The notes: generated by a model not told the origin, from the letters alone. Numbered from the stretch's first letter, positions 37,089 to 46,144 are shown. The stretch: DNA of 64,000 nt from Tomitella fengzijianii (GCF_007559025.1 NZ_CP041765.1:678679-742678); one strand, 5' to 3'. Made by a program: numbers and translations.

Positions 37089-38102
37089 GTGAGCACGGAT
37101 GCGTCCACGGACACCATCGTCGCCGGCGTGGATCTGGCTGATCCGGACTTCGCCGCGCGGATCCGCGCCCGGATGGCGGAGTCGGAGCGGCTTCTGGTGG
37201 GCGAGCTCTCCGTCGGCGAGGACTTCCTCACCGAGCCCGTGCTGCACCTCGCGGCGGCGGGCGGCAAGCGGTTCCGGCCGCTTTTCACGCTGTTGAGCAG
37301 CGAGTTCGGTCCCGATCCGGACAACGCGGACGTCGTCACGTCGGCGGTGGTGCTCGAGATGGTCCACCTGGCCACGCTCTATCACGACGACGTCATGGAC
37401 GAGGCGGCGATGCGTCGCGGCGCGGAGAGCGCGAACTCCAAGTGGTCCAACTCGGTCGCGATCCTGTCCGGCGATTACCTGTTCGCGCAGGCTTCGCGCC
37501 TGGTGTCCACCCTGGGGCCGTCGGCGGTGGAGATGATCGCGCGCACTTTCGCCGCCCTGGTGACCGGGCAGATGCGCGAGACCGTCGGCGCCCGCCGCTC
37601 CGACCCCGTCCGCCATTACCTCGACGTCATCGGTGAGAAGACCGGCTCGCTGATCGCCGCGGCCGGCACCTTCGGGGGGCGATTCTCGAATGCGGACGAG
37701 GACCGGTGCGCGACGCTGCACCGGCTGGGGGCGGCCGTCGGAATGGCATTCCAGATCTCCGACGACATCATCGACATCACCTCGGCGTCCGACCAGTCCG
37801 GAAAGACGCCGGGCACGGATCTGCGCGAGGGCGTGCACACCCTCCCGGTGCTGTACGCGCTGGCCGGTGACGGTCCGGATGCCGCGCGCCTGCGCGTGCT
37901 CCTCGACAGGCCCGTCGCCGACGATGCGACGCTGTCGGAGGCGCTCGAGCTCCTCTCCGGATCGGACGGCATGGCCCGGGCGAAGGCGACACTCGCCGAC
38001 TACGCCCGGCATGCCCGCGCGGAGCTCGCGACGCTGCCGGACGGGCCCGCCAACCGGGCGCTGTCGTCGCTGGTCGACTACACCACGGCGCGGGTCGGCT
38101 AG
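37089..38102 (+). CDS. grcC1: long-chain trans-polyprenyl diphosphate synthase
   Basis: 337 aa. First aspartate-rich motif DDVMD (in [15 protein letters not shown]) and second DDIID (in [10 protein letters not shown]), with GGKRFRP near residue 58, as in E-type isoprenyl synthases. It probably makes the C40-C45 side chain used by MenA. GTG 37089 follows AGGACAGG. Same position as Mtb Rv0562. The small residues before the first motif favour a long chain, but chain length cannot be fixed from sequence alone. Confidence 0.9.
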   Translation: MSTDASTDTIVAGVDLADPDFAARIRARMAESERLLVGELSVGEDFLTEPVLHLAAAGGKRFRPLFTLLSSEFGPDPDNADVVTSAVVLEMVHLATLYHDDVMDEAAMRRGAESANSKWSNSVAILSGDYLFAQASRLVSTLGPSAVEMIARTFAALVTGQMRETVGARRSDPVRHYLDVIGEKTGSLIAAAGTFGGRFSNADEDRCATLHRLGAAVGMAFQISDDIIDITSASDQSGKTPGTDLREGVHTLPVLYALAGDGPDAARLRVLLDRPVADDATLSEALELLSGSDGMARAKATLADYARHARAELATLPDGPANRALSSLVDYTTARVG

Positions 38103-38184
38103 GTCGCGCATCTCACCGAGGCCGCAGGGAACCGTCGCGGCGCGGGATGCGTTGAACGGGTGTAAGGCTGCGAAAGGGCAGAAC

Positions 38185-39051
38185 GTGCACTCTCACTCGA
38201 ACGGTCTCAAGACCGCGCTGCTGCTGGGCGGGATGTCCGCGCTGATCGTGGTGATCGGCGGGGTGTTCGGCAGGACCGCGTTGATCATCGCGATCGTGCT
38301 CGCGGTGGGGATGAATGCCTACGTGTACTTCAACAGCGCCAAGCTCGCGCTGCGTTCGATGCACGCCTACCCGGTCACCGAGGTGGAGCAGCCGGAGATG
38401 TACCGGATCGTGCGGGAGCTCGCCACCCGCGCGCACAAGCCCATGCCGCGGTTGTACGTCAGTCCCACCAACGCGCCGAACGCCTTCGCCACAGGCCGCA
38501 ATCCGCAGAACGCCGCGGTGTGCTGCACGCAGGGGATCCTGCGACTGCTCGACGAGCGGGAGCTGCGCGGGGTGCTGGGGCACGAGCTGTCGCACGTGTA
38601 CAACCGGGACATCCTGATCTCCTCGGTCGCGGGCGCGCTCGCCGCGGTGGTGACCGGGCTGGCGAACATGGCGATGTTCGCCGGGATGTTCGGCGGCGGC
38701 CGCGAGGAGCGGTCGAACCCGCTGGCGCTACTGCTGGTGGCCATGCTGGGCCCCATTGCGGCCGGTCTGATCAAGATGGCGGTGTCCCGTTCCCGCGAGT
38801 ACCAGGCCGACGAGTCCGGCGCCGAGCTCTCCGGCGACCCGCTCGCGCTCGCGTCCGCGTTGCGCAAACTGGAGTCCGGAACGCAGGCCGCGCCGCTGCC
38901 GCCCGACCCCAAGCTGGCGGCCCAGTCGCACATGATGATCGCGAACCCGTTCCGGGCCGGGGACCGCATGCAGCACATGTTCTCGACGCACCCGCCCATG
39001 GCGGACCGCATCCGTCGTCTCGAGTCGATGGCAGGCGGGCCGGGAGCCTGA
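38185..39051 (+). CDS. htpX: HtpX family zinc membrane metalloprotease
   Basis: 288 aa. Two N-terminal helices, then zinc motif HELSH (in [13 protein letters not shown]) and third ligand region [10 protein letters not shown], with two more hydrophobic segments between. HtpX degrades misfolded membrane proteins in the cytoplasmic membrane. GTG 38185 has AAAGGG upstream. Gap of 82 bp from grcC1; same order as Mtb Rv0562-Rv0563. C-terminus with [10 protein letters not shown] is family-typical. Confidence 0.94.
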   Translation: MHSHSNGLKTALLLGGMSALIVVIGGVFGRTALIIAIVLAVGMNAYVYFNSAKLALRSMHAYPVTEVEQPEMYRIVRELATRAHKPMPRLYVSPTNAPNAFATGRNPQNAAVCCTQGILRLLDERELRGVLGHELSHVYNRDILISSVAGALAAVVTGLANMAMFAGMFGGGREERSNPLALLLVAMLGPIAAGLIKMAVSRSREYQADESGAELSGDPLALASALRKLESGTQAAPLPPDPKLAAQSHMMIANPFRAGDRMQHMFSTHPPMADRIRRLESMAGGPGA

Positions 39052-39134
39052 AACCCGCGGCCCCGCTGCTTCTACGGCAGGGCTTTTCACCAGTGTCTAT
39101 TCCGATGCGACCTGAATAAGGCTGCGCACGCTCT

Positions 39135-39147
39135 TACGATGCGGGCA
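39135..39147 (+). promoter_or_regulatory. -10 element TACGAT, leaderless start
   Basis: TACGAT at 39135-39140, six bases, then ATG 39147. No ribosome site precedes the gene. No clear -35. Confidence 0.5.
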
Positions 39148-39716
39148 TGCCCTCATCGGACGTGTCACAGCCCGTGCGTGCGCCGGCGGATCCGGTCGAT
39201 ACCCGACTGATGCTCGCCGGCGGTTGCGAGGAAGCGGCGGCGGTGCTGGGCGTCGCCGTGTCCACCGGCGCCACCCTGCCATTCAGCGTGGTGCGGCTGC
39301 TTGCACGGTTGCAGAACGACCTTTATGACATCTCCGCTGTCGTGCGGGCCGGAGTGCGCGGCGACGAGCCGCCGGTGGAGCTGCGCGATGTCTACGTCGA
39401 GCGTGTCGACCGTGCCGTCGAGCACTACGAGGCGATGCTCGAGCCCGCCGTCGTCGCGGCGCTGCCGGGCGGCACGCACACGGGCGCGTCGTTGCACCAT
39501 GCCCGCACCGTCGTCTTCCGCGCCGAGCGCGCCGCCAGGGCCGTCGGTGCGGATCCGATGATCATCCGCTATCTCGTCGCGCTGGAAGTCCTCGTCGTGG
39601 TGCTCGCCCGGCTGGCGAACGCCGAGCACGGTGACACCGACTGGCAGCCCGGACTGTCCGGGCGTCTCGACCGGATCGAACTCTGGGAGCCGCTTCCCGA
39701 AGGCTGGGGGCCCTGA
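39147..39716 (+). CDS. degenerate PduO-type cobalamin adenosyltransferase-like protein
   Basis: 189 aa helical-bundle protein. The middle and end follow PduO-type ATP:cob(I)alamin adenosyltransferases: LARLQNDLYDISA, GASLHHARTVVFRAERAA, IRYLVALEVLVVVLARLAN. The N-terminal TRTGDxGxT-like ATP loop of true enzymes is missing; the sequence there reads DTRLMLAGGCEEAAA. The arginine normally doubled in RRAER is FRAER. I infer a non-catalytic or altered-function homologue. It stands alone, with a leaderless start, 95 bp after htpX. Confidence 0.68.
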   Translation: MPSSDVSQPVRAPADPVDTRLMLAGGCEEAAAVLGVAVSTGATLPFSVVRLLARLQNDLYDISAVVRAGVRGDEPPVELRDVYVERVDRAVEHYEAMLEPAVVAALPGGTHTGASLHHARTVVFRAERAARAVGADPMIIRYLVALEVLVVVLARLANAEHGDTDWQPGLSGRLDRIELWEPLPEGWGP

Positions 39717-39772
39717 CCGGCCCTGCACCACAGCGGGAATCCACCCGAACCGGCGAAGCCTGAGAGGGGATC

Positions 39773-41584
39773 ATGAGTTCAAGCGACGACGACGGCGCCG
39801 TGGCGGGAAAGCCCGCGCAGGGCGAGGAGCCCCGCAACCCGTTCAGTACCAAAGGCCCCAAGGCCATCGATCCCGTCGTGTTCTGGATCGCCCTGGGCCT
39901 GATCCTCGTCTTCGTCGTCCTCGGCGCCGTCTTCCCCGACGGGACGGGCCGCGTGGCAGGCACGGCACTCGACTGGGTGATCTCGAATTTCGGATGGGCG
40001 TTCATCCTGTCGGTGGCGGGTTTCGTCGCCTTCACCTTGTGGCTGGCGATCAGCCGGTACGGCCGCATCCCGCTCGGCCAGGCGGGGGACAAGCCGCAGT
40101 TCTCCACGGTCTCGTGGATCGCGCTGATGTTCGCGGCCGGAATGGGCGTGGGCCTGGTGTTCTGGGGCGTCGGCGAGCCGATCACCCACATGATGGAACC
40201 CCCGCCTGACTCCGGTGTGCAGGCCGGCACCCGCGAATCCGCGCGCGTGGCGATGCAGTACTCGTTCTTCCACTGGGGAATCCAGCCGTGGGCGATCTAC
40301 GGCGTAGTCGGGTTGGCGCTGGCCTACTCCACCTACCGCAAGGGCCGGGGCAACCTGCTCTCCGCGCCGTTCACCCCGCTGATCGGCGACCCGGAGAACG
40401 CAGTCGGCAGGGTGATCAACATCTTCGCGATCGTCGTCACCAAGTTCGGCTCGGCGACGTCGCTGGGCCTCGCCGGCCTGGAGATCGCGGCGGGGCTGTC
40501 GTACGTGTTCGGCCTCGACGCGGACAACAACGTCGCCGTCATTTCGATCCTCATCCTCACTGTGGTCTTCGTCATCACAGCGGTGTCCGGCGTCGAGAAG
40601 GGCATGAAGCACGCCAGCAACATCAACCTCGTTCTGGCCTTCGCGTTGATGCTGTTCGTCCTGATCGCCGGCCCCACGGTGTTCATCTTCGACATCTTCG
40701 GGCGATCGTTCGGCGACTACCTGTGGAACTACATCCCCATGACCTTCCACACCGCGGGGTTCGGCAGCGAAGCACTCAACGGCTGGCTGTCGAGCTGGAC
40801 GATCTTCTACTGGGCATGGTGGGTGTCCTGGGCGCTGCACGTGGGGACGTTCCTGGCGCGCGTGTCCAAGGGACGCACCATCCGGGAGTTCGTCGCCGGC
40901 GTCGTGATCGTCCCCGCGCTCGGCGGCATGGTGTGGTTCGCCGTGTTCGGAGGGGCCGGACTGAAATCCCAGCTCACCGAGAAGAACGACTTGTGGCGGG
41001 TGATGCAGGAGACCAATGCGGACGGCGGATCCGGGCCCGCGGCGGCGCTGTTCTCGCTGTTGCAGGAGTACCCGTGGTTCTCCGTCATCGGCACACTGGC
41101 GATCCTCCTGGTCGCGATCTTCTTCATCACCGCGGCGGACACCGGGGCGATGGTGCTCGGCATGCTGTCCTCCCGCGGGATCACCGAACCCCGCCATGTG
41201 ATCAGCGTCATCTGGGGTGCGATGAGCGCCGCGGTCGCCATCGTCCTGCTCTACGTGGGCGGCCTCGACGCCATCGAGACGTTCGTGATCCTCGCGGCCA
41301 CCCCGTTCATGCTGCTGATGATCGGCATGGCGGTGAGCTTCTATCTGGACCTGCGGCACGATCCGCTGCGTACGCAGATCGCCGCGCCGGTGCGCAAGCA
41401 CGCCCCCGATCCCATCGACACGTCGATCGAAGCGCGCCGACGAGAACGAGCGGAGGCGAAGAGGCTGCGCCGTTCGGGCGGCTCCATCGCGCCGGATCCG
41501 GATGTGGAGAAGATCGCGGGCGGGGCCTTGCTCGGAGAGACGGATCCGGTGGCGGAACCGCCCGACGATGAGGGGGAGAAATGA
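39773..41584 (+). CDS. BCCT family betaine/carnitine/choline transporter
   Basis: 603 aa with twelve helices. Family motifs: GMGVGLVFWGVGEP in helix 3 and the Trp-rich WAWWVSWALHVGTFLARVSKGRT in helix 8, with the aromatic box residues present. The N-terminal 35 residues and the C-terminal 70 (Arg/Glu-rich then Asp/Glu-rich) are cytoplasmic and may sense ionic strength as in BetP. It imports a quaternary-ammonium osmolyte; sodium or proton coupling is not decided by sequence. ATG 39773 has GAGAGGGGA. Followed by a hairpin. Confidence 0.92.
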   Translation: MSSSDDDGAVAGKPAQGEEPRNPFSTKGPKAIDPVVFWIALGLILVFVVLGAVFPDGTGRVAGTALDWVISNFGWAFILSVAGFVAFTLWLAISRYGRIPLGQAGDKPQFSTVSWIALMFAAGMGVGLVFWGVGEPITHMMEPPPDSGVQAGTRESARVAMQYSFFHWGIQPWAIYGVVGLALAYSTYRKGRGNLLSAPFTPLIGDPENAVGRVINIFAIVVTKFGSATSLGLAGLEIAAGLSYVFGLDADNNVAVISILILTVVFVITAVSGVEKGMKHASNINLVLAFALMLFVLIAGPTVFIFDIFGRSFGDYLWNYIPMTFHTAGFGSEALNGWLSSWTIFYWAWWVSWALHVGTFLARVSKGRTIREFVAGVVIVPALGGMVWFAVFGGAGLKSQLTEKNDLWRVMQETNADGGSGPAAALFSLLQEYPWFSVIGTLAILLVAIFFITAADTGAMVLGMLSSRGITEPRHVISVIWGAMSAAVAIVLLYVGGLDAIETFVILAATPFMLLMIGMAVSFYLDLRHDPLRTQIAAPVRKHAPDPIDTSIEARRRERAEAKRLRRSGGSIAPDPDVEKIAGGALLGETDPVAEPPDDEGEK

Positions 41585-41610
41585 CCGGCGCCCGCCTGCG
41601 CGGGCGCCGG
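41585..41610. terminator. 10-bp GC hairpin between BCCT gene and yajQ
   Basis: Arms 41585-41594 and 41601-41610 around CCTGCG, starting at the base after the BCCT stop and ending 7 bp before the yajQ stop. Serves both convergent genes. Confidence 0.6.
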
Positions 41611-41617
41611 CCGGAGA

Positions 41618-42109
41618 TCACCGGTAGTTGACGAACTGCAGCGCGATGTCGAAGTCGCTCGCCTTGAGCAGCGCGATCGTCGCCTGCAGATCGTCCCGCT
41701 TCTTGGCGGACACCCGCAGTTCGTCGCCCTGGATCTGGGCCTTGACCCCCTTGGGGCCCTCGTCCCGGATCTTCTTGGAGATCTTCTTGGCCTTGTCCTG
41801 GTCGATGCCCTGCACCAGAGAGCCTGTGATCTTGAACGCCTTGCCGGAGGCCTGCGGTTCGCCCGCGTCGAAGGCCTTCAGTGAGATGTCGCGCCGGATC
41901 AGCTTCTCCTTGAACACGTCGAGAGCGGCCTTGACCCGCTCCTCGGCCTCGGCGGACAGGACGATCGCCTCCTCGCCCGACCATTCGATGCGGGCGCCGG
42001 TGCCGCGGAAGTCGTAGCGGTTGGCCAGCTCCTTCGCCGCCTGGTTCAGGGCGTTGTCCACCTCCTGGCGGTCGACCTTGCTCACGACGTCGAATGACGA
42101 ATCTGCCAC
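41618..42109 (-). CDS. yajQ: YajQ family nucleotide-binding protein
   Basis: 163 aa, full family length. [30 protein letters not shown] and the C-terminal ALQFVNYR are diagnostic (two ferredoxin-like domains). Some YajQ proteins bind c-di-GMP or tRNA/GTP; the role in actinobacteria is unsettled. GTG 42109 has GAGGAG 8 bases upstream. Position equals Mtb Rv0566c. Divergent from tRNA-Tyr. Confidence 0.9.
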   Translation of the reverse strand: MADSSFDVVSKVDRQEVDNALNQAAKELANRYDFRGTGARIEWSGEEAIVLSAEAEERVKAALDVFKEKLIRRDISLKAFDAGEPQASGKAFKITGSLVQGIDQDKAKKISKKIRDEGPKGVKAQIQGDELRVSAKKRDDLQATIALLKASDFDIALQFVNYR

Positions 42110-42204
42110 CGGTTCTACTCCTCAGGATCGGTTGAAGCGCCGGGCGCGTTCCACGCCGGCTCCCGGCCGACGCTATCGCCGGGGACTGCTCGTGGCCAGC
42201 CGAT

Positions 42205-42235
42205 TTGCGCGACCCCGGATCTGTGCGTGTAGTGT
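42205..42235 (+). promoter_or_regulatory. tRNA-Tyr promoter TTGCGC-N19-TAGTGT
   Basis: -35 at 42205-42210 and -10 at 42230-42235, 39 bp before the mature tRNA 5' end. The spacing is long but the same as for the tRNA-Trp promoter below. Confidence 0.4.
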
Positions 42236-42274
42236 GCCAATCGCGCCAGGCGGTGGTTTCCGCCGGGAGATGCA

Positions 42275-42358
42275 CGGCAGGTTGCCCGAGCGGCCAATGG
42301 GAGCGGACTGTAAATCCGCCGGCTTACGCCTACGTAGGTTCGAATCCTACACCTGCCA
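42275..42358 (+). tRNA. tRNA-Tyr (GTA)
   Basis: 84 nt class II tRNA. Acceptor arm GGCAGGT pairs with ACCTGCC, anticodon GTA at 42310-42312 in stem GCGGA/TCCGC, a long variable arm, T-loop GGTTCGAATCC, discriminator A at 42358. CCA is not encoded. Single-gene unit followed at once by a terminator. Confidence 0.95.
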
Positions 42359-42362
42359 CAAC

Positions 42363-42408
42363 AACGCGAATGCCCCTGTTCCACCGGTGGAACAGGGGCA
42401 TTCGCGTT
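42363..42408. terminator. 23-bp perfect inverted repeat after tRNA-Tyr
   Basis: Arms 42363-42385 and 42386-42408 are exact reverse complements with no spacer (centre ACCGGT), so the real loop forms from the central bases. It begins 5 bp after the tRNA. No U-tract. Confidence 0.8.
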
Positions 42409-42511
42409 CCTGTCCGGCCCTGCCGGCGCCGAGAGGGAGGCGCCGCCCGCCGTGGTCCAGGGCTGTTCGGCGCGCGCCCGCGGGGCGGGTCGAGGCCGCC
42501 GGCGAGCGATT

Positions 42512-42653
42512 TTGCGATGCGGGTCGGCTGTGTGTACTCTCGTGAAGGCTTGACGGCGAGAAGGTGGCCGGTGCACGCATGATGGCGTGCGGCGGTACCG
42601 ATCGGACGGCATCGGGGTGCGCGTTTCAGCGCGCCGGATGGACCGGTTACACT
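42512..42653 (+). promoter_or_regulatory. tandem promoters for thrT-metT-rpmG-hadAB
   Basis: P1: TTGCGA (42512-42517), 17 bp, TACTCT (42535-42540). P2: TTTCAG (42624-42629), 18 bp, TACACT (42648-42653), starting about 12 bp before tRNA-Thr. P1 is the better match. Between them I see no gene. Confidence 0.5.
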
Positions 42654-42671
42654 TTCCCGTGTTGAAGGCAC

Positions 42672-42744
42672 GCCCCCTTAGCTCAGTCGGTAGAGCGTTT
42701 CCATGGTAAGGAAAAGGTCGACGGTTCGATTCCGTCAGGGGGCT
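42672..42744 (+). tRNA. tRNA-Thr (GGT)
   Basis: 73 nt. Acceptor GCCCCCT/AGGGGGC, D-arm GCTCAGTCGGTAGAGC, anticodon stem TTTCC/GGAAA with loop ATGGTAA giving GGT, T-loop GGTTCGATTCC, discriminator T. CCA not encoded. Matches thrT ahead of rpmG in mycobacteria. Confidence 0.95.
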
Positions 42745-42790
42745 CGCACGGGTGAACGCCCTGGCAGAATGGTCAGGGCGTCGTCCAGCA

Positions 42791-42863
42791 AGGCGGTGTA
42801 GCTCAGTCGGTAGAGCAAGCGGCTCATAATCGCTGTGTCGCCGGTTCAAGTCCGGCCACCGCT
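42791..42863 (+). tRNA. tRNA-Met (CAT), elongator type
   Basis: 73 nt. Anticodon CAT in loop CTCATAA, stem AGCGG/TCGCT with a mismatch-tolerant end, D-arm GCTCAGTCGGTAGAGC. The acceptor pairs GGCGGTG with CACCGCT, making the first pair G-U. The A at 42863 is the discriminator. Initiator features (C1-A72, three GC pairs in the anticodon stem) are absent, so this is the elongator. 46 bp after tRNA-Thr, same transcript. Confidence 0.92.
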
Positions 42864-42962
42864 ACCGAAATGGAAAGTCCGCGGCCTCTGGCCGTCGGCG
42901 TATTACCCCTGGGGCGCGGCTGCCAGAGCCCACCCACAGACCGACCCGAAGGAAGGCATCTC

Positions 42963-43127
42963 GTGGCTGCCACCGACGTCCGTCCCAAGATCACGCTGGC
43001 CTGCGAGGTTTGCAAGCACCGCAACTACATCACTCGCAAGAACCGTCGGAATGACCCCGACCGTCTTGAGATGAAGAAGTTCTGCCCCAACTGCGGCAGC
43101 CACCAGGTCCACCGCGAGACCCGCTGA
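42963..43127 (+). CDS. rpmG: 50S ribosomal protein L33, zinc-binding form
   Basis: 54 aa. Zinc ligands in CEVCKHRNY and [28 protein letters not shown] is the L33 core. Cys-containing (C+) paralogue; actinobacteria often have a Cys-less second copy elsewhere for low zinc. GTG 42963 follows AAGGAAGG. Located between tRNA-Met and hadA as in Mtb rpmG2. Confidence 0.95.
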   Translation: MAATDVRPKITLACEVCKHRNYITRKNRRNDPDRLEMKKFCPNCGSHQVHRETR

Positions 43128-43309
43128 GCTTGCTGCCGGTCCGGCCCGGCGATCCAGCGCGGCAGTGACTTCGGTCGCTGCCGCGCATTGCCATGTGCGG
43201 ACCGGCCTTATTCGGGGCGATCACCTGCGCGGCGTTCATCCGCGGAGCACTGCGGCGCACGGCTCCGAAGCCCCCGCGGATGCTCAGCGCGCCGAAGAAG
43301 GGGAGAACG

Positions 43310-43801
43310 ATGGCACTGCCGCCCGGGTTCGAGGACACGCACTATCACATCGACGACATCTATCAGGTCGCGCGTGACAAGGTGCGCGAGTTCGCCCTCG
43401 CCGTCAAAAGCGAGCACCCCGCGCACCACGATGAACAGGTGGCGCGGGATCTCGGATACGAGGGCCTCGTGGCGCCGCCCACGTTCTTCGCGATCTTCGG
43501 CGCACTGGCGCAGCGCCGGCTCCTGGAACTGGGCGGGCTGAATCTTGCCCGGGTCATGCAGACGGACCAGCGCGCGGAGTTCCACAAGCCGCTGGTGGTG
43601 GGTGCGCGTCTGAACTGCGAGGTCTCCGTGGAGTCGGTGCGCGCGATGGCGGGCGCGGACATCATCGTGTCCAAGAACGTCGTCGCCGACGCCGGCGGCG
43701 AGCCCGTGCTGACGACCTACACGACGGTCGTGCACCGGGAAGCCGGCGACGCGGACGAGGGCGTGAACGACGAGATCATGGAGGCGGTTCGAGCGCTATG
43801 A
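43310..43801 (+). CDS. hadA: (3R)-hydroxyacyl-ACP dehydratase subunit HadA
   Basis: 163 aa hotdog subunit. FEDTHYHIDDIYQVARDKVREFA start, YEGLVAPPTFFAIFG and QRAEFHKPLVVGARL are HadA-like. The catalytic Asp/His pair is absent here; this subunit holds the acyl chain while HadB supplies the residues. FAS-II dehydratase for mycolic-acid chain extension. ATG 43310 has GGGGAG upstream. Overlaps hadB by ATGA. Confidence 0.9.
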   Translation: MALPPGFEDTHYHIDDIYQVARDKVREFALAVKSEHPAHHDEQVARDLGYEGLVAPPTFFAIFGALAQRRLLELGGLNLARVMQTDQRAEFHKPLVVGARLNCEVSVESVRAMAGADIIVSKNVVADAGGEPVLTTYTTVVHREAGDADEGVNDEIMEAVRAL

Positions 43802-44292
43802 CCGGATGTGGACGCCCCGATGACGGGCACGACGCGGCAAGCGCGGAGCAGATGACGGTCCGCGTGGGCAGGCGGGAATTCGAATCGGTCGAGGTGGGGG
43901 ATGCGCTGCCACCGCGCGCGGTGCCGGTCGGCAGGGCGGACCTGGTGCGGTATGCGGGGGTGTCCGGCGACCTCAACCCGCTGCATTGGGACGACGCCAT
44001 CGCGGCGCGGCTCGGACTCGACAGCGTCGTCGCCCACGGGATGTTCACGATGGGCGTCGGCGCGGGTTACGTGTGCGATTGGGTGGGCGACCCGGGTGCG
44101 ATGCTCGACGTCAGCGTCCGGTTCACCAGCCCCGTCCTGGTTCCGCCCTTCCCCGGGCAGGCGCAGGTGGAGCTCACCGGGAAGGTGAAGTCGGCCGATC
44201 CGGACACGCGCACCGTGGTCGTCGCGCTGCAGGCCAGATCCGCCGGAAAGAAGGTCTTCGGGCGGGCCACGGCCACCGTCCAACTCGCCTGA
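43798..44292 (+). CDS. hadB: (3R)-hydroxyacyl-ACP dehydratase subunit HadB
   Basis: 164 aa MaoC-like hotdog. The catalytic DxNxLH-type loop reads YAGVSGDLNPLHWDD (Asp and His about 5 apart), and HGMFTMGVGAGYV follows. Catalytic partner of HadA in FAS-II. ATG 43798 is coupled by ATGA; an internal ATG at 43852 matches the shorter mycobacterial N-terminus (MTVRVGRREFESVEVGD), so the true start could be either. No hadC follows; the next gene is tRNA-Trp. Confidence 0.9.
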   Translation: MTGCGRPDDGHDAASAEQMTVRVGRREFESVEVGDALPPRAVPVGRADLVRYAGVSGDLNPLHWDDAIAARLGLDSVVAHGMFTMGVGAGYVCDWVGDPGAMLDVSVRFTSPVLVPPFPGQAQVELTGKVKSADPDTRTVVVALQARSAGKKVFGRATATVQLA

Positions 44293-44305
44293 CCCGATCC
44301 CTCGA

Positions 44306-44336
44306 TTGCGGCCTGGCGGGGTGCATGCAGTACAGT
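44306..44336 (+). promoter_or_regulatory. candidate tRNA-Trp/secE promoter TTGCGG-N19-TACAGT
   Basis: -35 at 44306-44311 and -10 at 44331-44336. Gives a long 5' leader of about 190 bases before the tRNA. The 240-bp gap holds nothing else I can name. Confidence 0.4.
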
Positions 44337-44533
44337 AGAGGCTCTGCGAGGGTATGAAGCCTCACGGTGTTCCCCCCGCGGCCGTTCGTGCTGTTTCCGG
44401 CTGGCCTGTTTTCGGGCGGGCTGCCGGGCCGGTAGGGTCGCGGGTGCCGCATGTGAGTGGTGCGGGCAGGATCATGCGTGAGGCTTGTCCACGCAGCTGG
44501 TCGGCTGAGGAGCAGTGTTTCGGGGCCGGCCAA

Positions 44534-44606
<73 letters not shown>

Positions 44607-44664
44607 CCCACGATCGCCGAACACATCGCCGAACACTTCGGTGCCGGTCTAGGAGAGGAACGCG

Positions 44665-44994
44665 GTGAGCGACGAGCAGGACATGGCTTCCGGCGACGCT
44701 CGGCCTTCCGGGAAACGCGGCCGTGCCGACGCCGTCACCACCGTGCCTCGCCCGAAGGTCCGCAAGAAGCCCTCCTCCGAGGGGGACGCTTCGGGTAAGA
44801 GTCGCAATCCGTTCTCCTTGATGCTCCGGTTCCTGCGCGAAGTCGTGACGGAGCTGAAGAAGGTCATCTGGCCGACCAAACAGGAATGGTTCACCTACAC
44901 GGTCGTCGTCCTGGTGTTCATCGTGGCTCTCATCGGACTCACCACGGGGCTCGATATCGGCTTCGGCAAGGCCGTATCCGTGGTGTTCGGCTGA
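44665..44994 (+). CDS. secE: preprotein translocase subunit SecE
   Basis: 109 aa. A basic N-terminal extension (1-55), the SecE amphipathic signature REVVTELKKVIWPTKQEW (about 70-87), and one C-terminal helix (YTVVVLVFIVALIGLTTGLD). It clamps SecY in the Sec channel. GTG 44665 follows AGGAGAGG. 59 bp after tRNA-Trp. Confidence 0.95.
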   Translation: MSDEQDMASGDARPSGKRGRADAVTTVPRPKVRKKPSSEGDASGKSRNPFSLMLRFLREVVTELKKVIWPTKQEWFTYTVVVLVFIVALIGLTTGLDIGFGKAVSVVFG

Positions 44995-45169
44995 ATCAGT
45001 AGTATTCGACGGTGAGGATCCACCGGTACGGTGGGGCGAGGCGTCCTGGGCGAGGGCGCGGACGTGCCGGCGAAACGGGACAGGTCGCCTACAGCGTCGG
45101 CCGGCCGGAGCGGGGATGTGACCGCCCGCCGGAACGCAGGCGACGAGACTGAAAGAAAGCGAGTGCCCA

Positions 45170-46144
45170 GTGAGCACCCACGAAAGCGATGCCGAGCAGT
45201 CGGACGTCGAACTTCCCGGCGTGCCTGCCGACGATGCAGCGACCGCCGCGGAGGCCGCCGTGCCGGGTGTTCCTGAGGCCGACGACAGCGCGTCCGCGCC
45301 CGGCGAGGGCGCCGCGTTGTTCTCCGACGGCGGCGCCTCTTCGGAGCCGGCCGGGAACGGCGCGGACGACGCCGCGGTGACGGTGGCCGACGCGCCCGTG
45401 AGCGATGACGACGGCGCGGGCGACGATGACGCGGCGGGGGACGGTTCCGGAGCCGCCGAGGACGGCGAGGCCGCCGCCGGGCCGTCGGAGGGGTCGGAGG
45501 CGGAGGACGGCGGCGAGGAGCCGCAGGTCGACCCGGAGCGCGAGCTGCGCAGGGAACTGCGCCGTCTCGAAGGCGACTGGTACGTCATCCACTCCTACGC
45601 GGGGTACGAGAACAAGGTGAAGACCAACCTCGAGACCCGTGTGCAGAACCTCGACGTGGGCGACTACATCTTCCAGGTGGAGGTGCCGACCGAGCAGGTC
45701 ACCGAGATCAAGAACGGCCAGCCCAAGCAGGTCAACCGGAAGATCCTGCCGGGCTACATCCTCGTCCGTATGGACCTCAACGACGAGTCGTGGGGAGCAG
45801 TGCGCAACACCCCCGGCGTCACCGGCTTCGTGGGTGCCACCTCGAAGCCGTCTCCGTTGAGCCTGAAGGACGTTGTCAAGTTCCTGCTGCCCCAGGGCGA
45901 GAAGAAGAAGTCCGGGGCAGGCAAGGTGTCGGCGTCGACCGCCGGCGAGTCGGCCACGAGGCCGGCCGTCGAGGTCGACTTCGAGATCGGCGAGTCCGTG
46001 ACGATCATGGACGGGGCCTTCGCGACGCTGCCCGCCAGCATCAGCGAGGTCAACGTCGAACAGCAGAAGCTGAAGGTCCTGGTGTCCATCTTCGGCCGTG
46101 AAACGCCGGTGGAACTGAACTTCGGGCAGGTCTCGAAGATCTGA
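45170..46144 (+). CDS. nusG: transcription termination/antitermination factor NusG with acidic N-terminal extension
   Basis: 324 aa. The NGN domain starts near residue 136 ([17 protein letters not shown]), and the KOW motif is near the C-terminus ([18 protein letters not shown]). Residues 1-130 are a Glu/Asp/Ala/Gly low-complexity extension with no fold visible, longer than in most NusG (about 180 aa). It links RNA polymerase to Rho or the ribosome. GTG 45170 follows AAAGAAAG. 175 bp from secE; no clear promoter in the gap. Confidence 0.94.
   Translation: MSTHESDAEQSDVELPGVPADDAATAAEAAVPGVPEADDSASAPGEGAALFSDGGASSEPAGNGADDAAVTVADAPVSDDDGAGDDDAAGDGSGAAEDGEAAAGPSEGSEAEDGGEEPQVDPERELRRELRRLEGDWYVIHSYAGYENKVKTNLETRVQNLDVGDYIFQVEVPTEQVTEIKNGQPKQVNRKILPGYILVRMDLNDESWGAVRNTPGVTGFVGATSKPSPLSLKDVVKFLLPQGEKKKSGAGKVSASTAGESATRPAVEVDFEIGESVTIMDGAFATLPASISEVNVEQQKLKVLVSIFGRETPVELNFGQVSKI

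Noticed and set aside
42275..42408. tRNA-Tyr plus palindrome as the edge of an integrated island
   Set aside because: Flanking genes follow the conserved chromosomal order and there is no integrase or direct repeat of the tRNA end.
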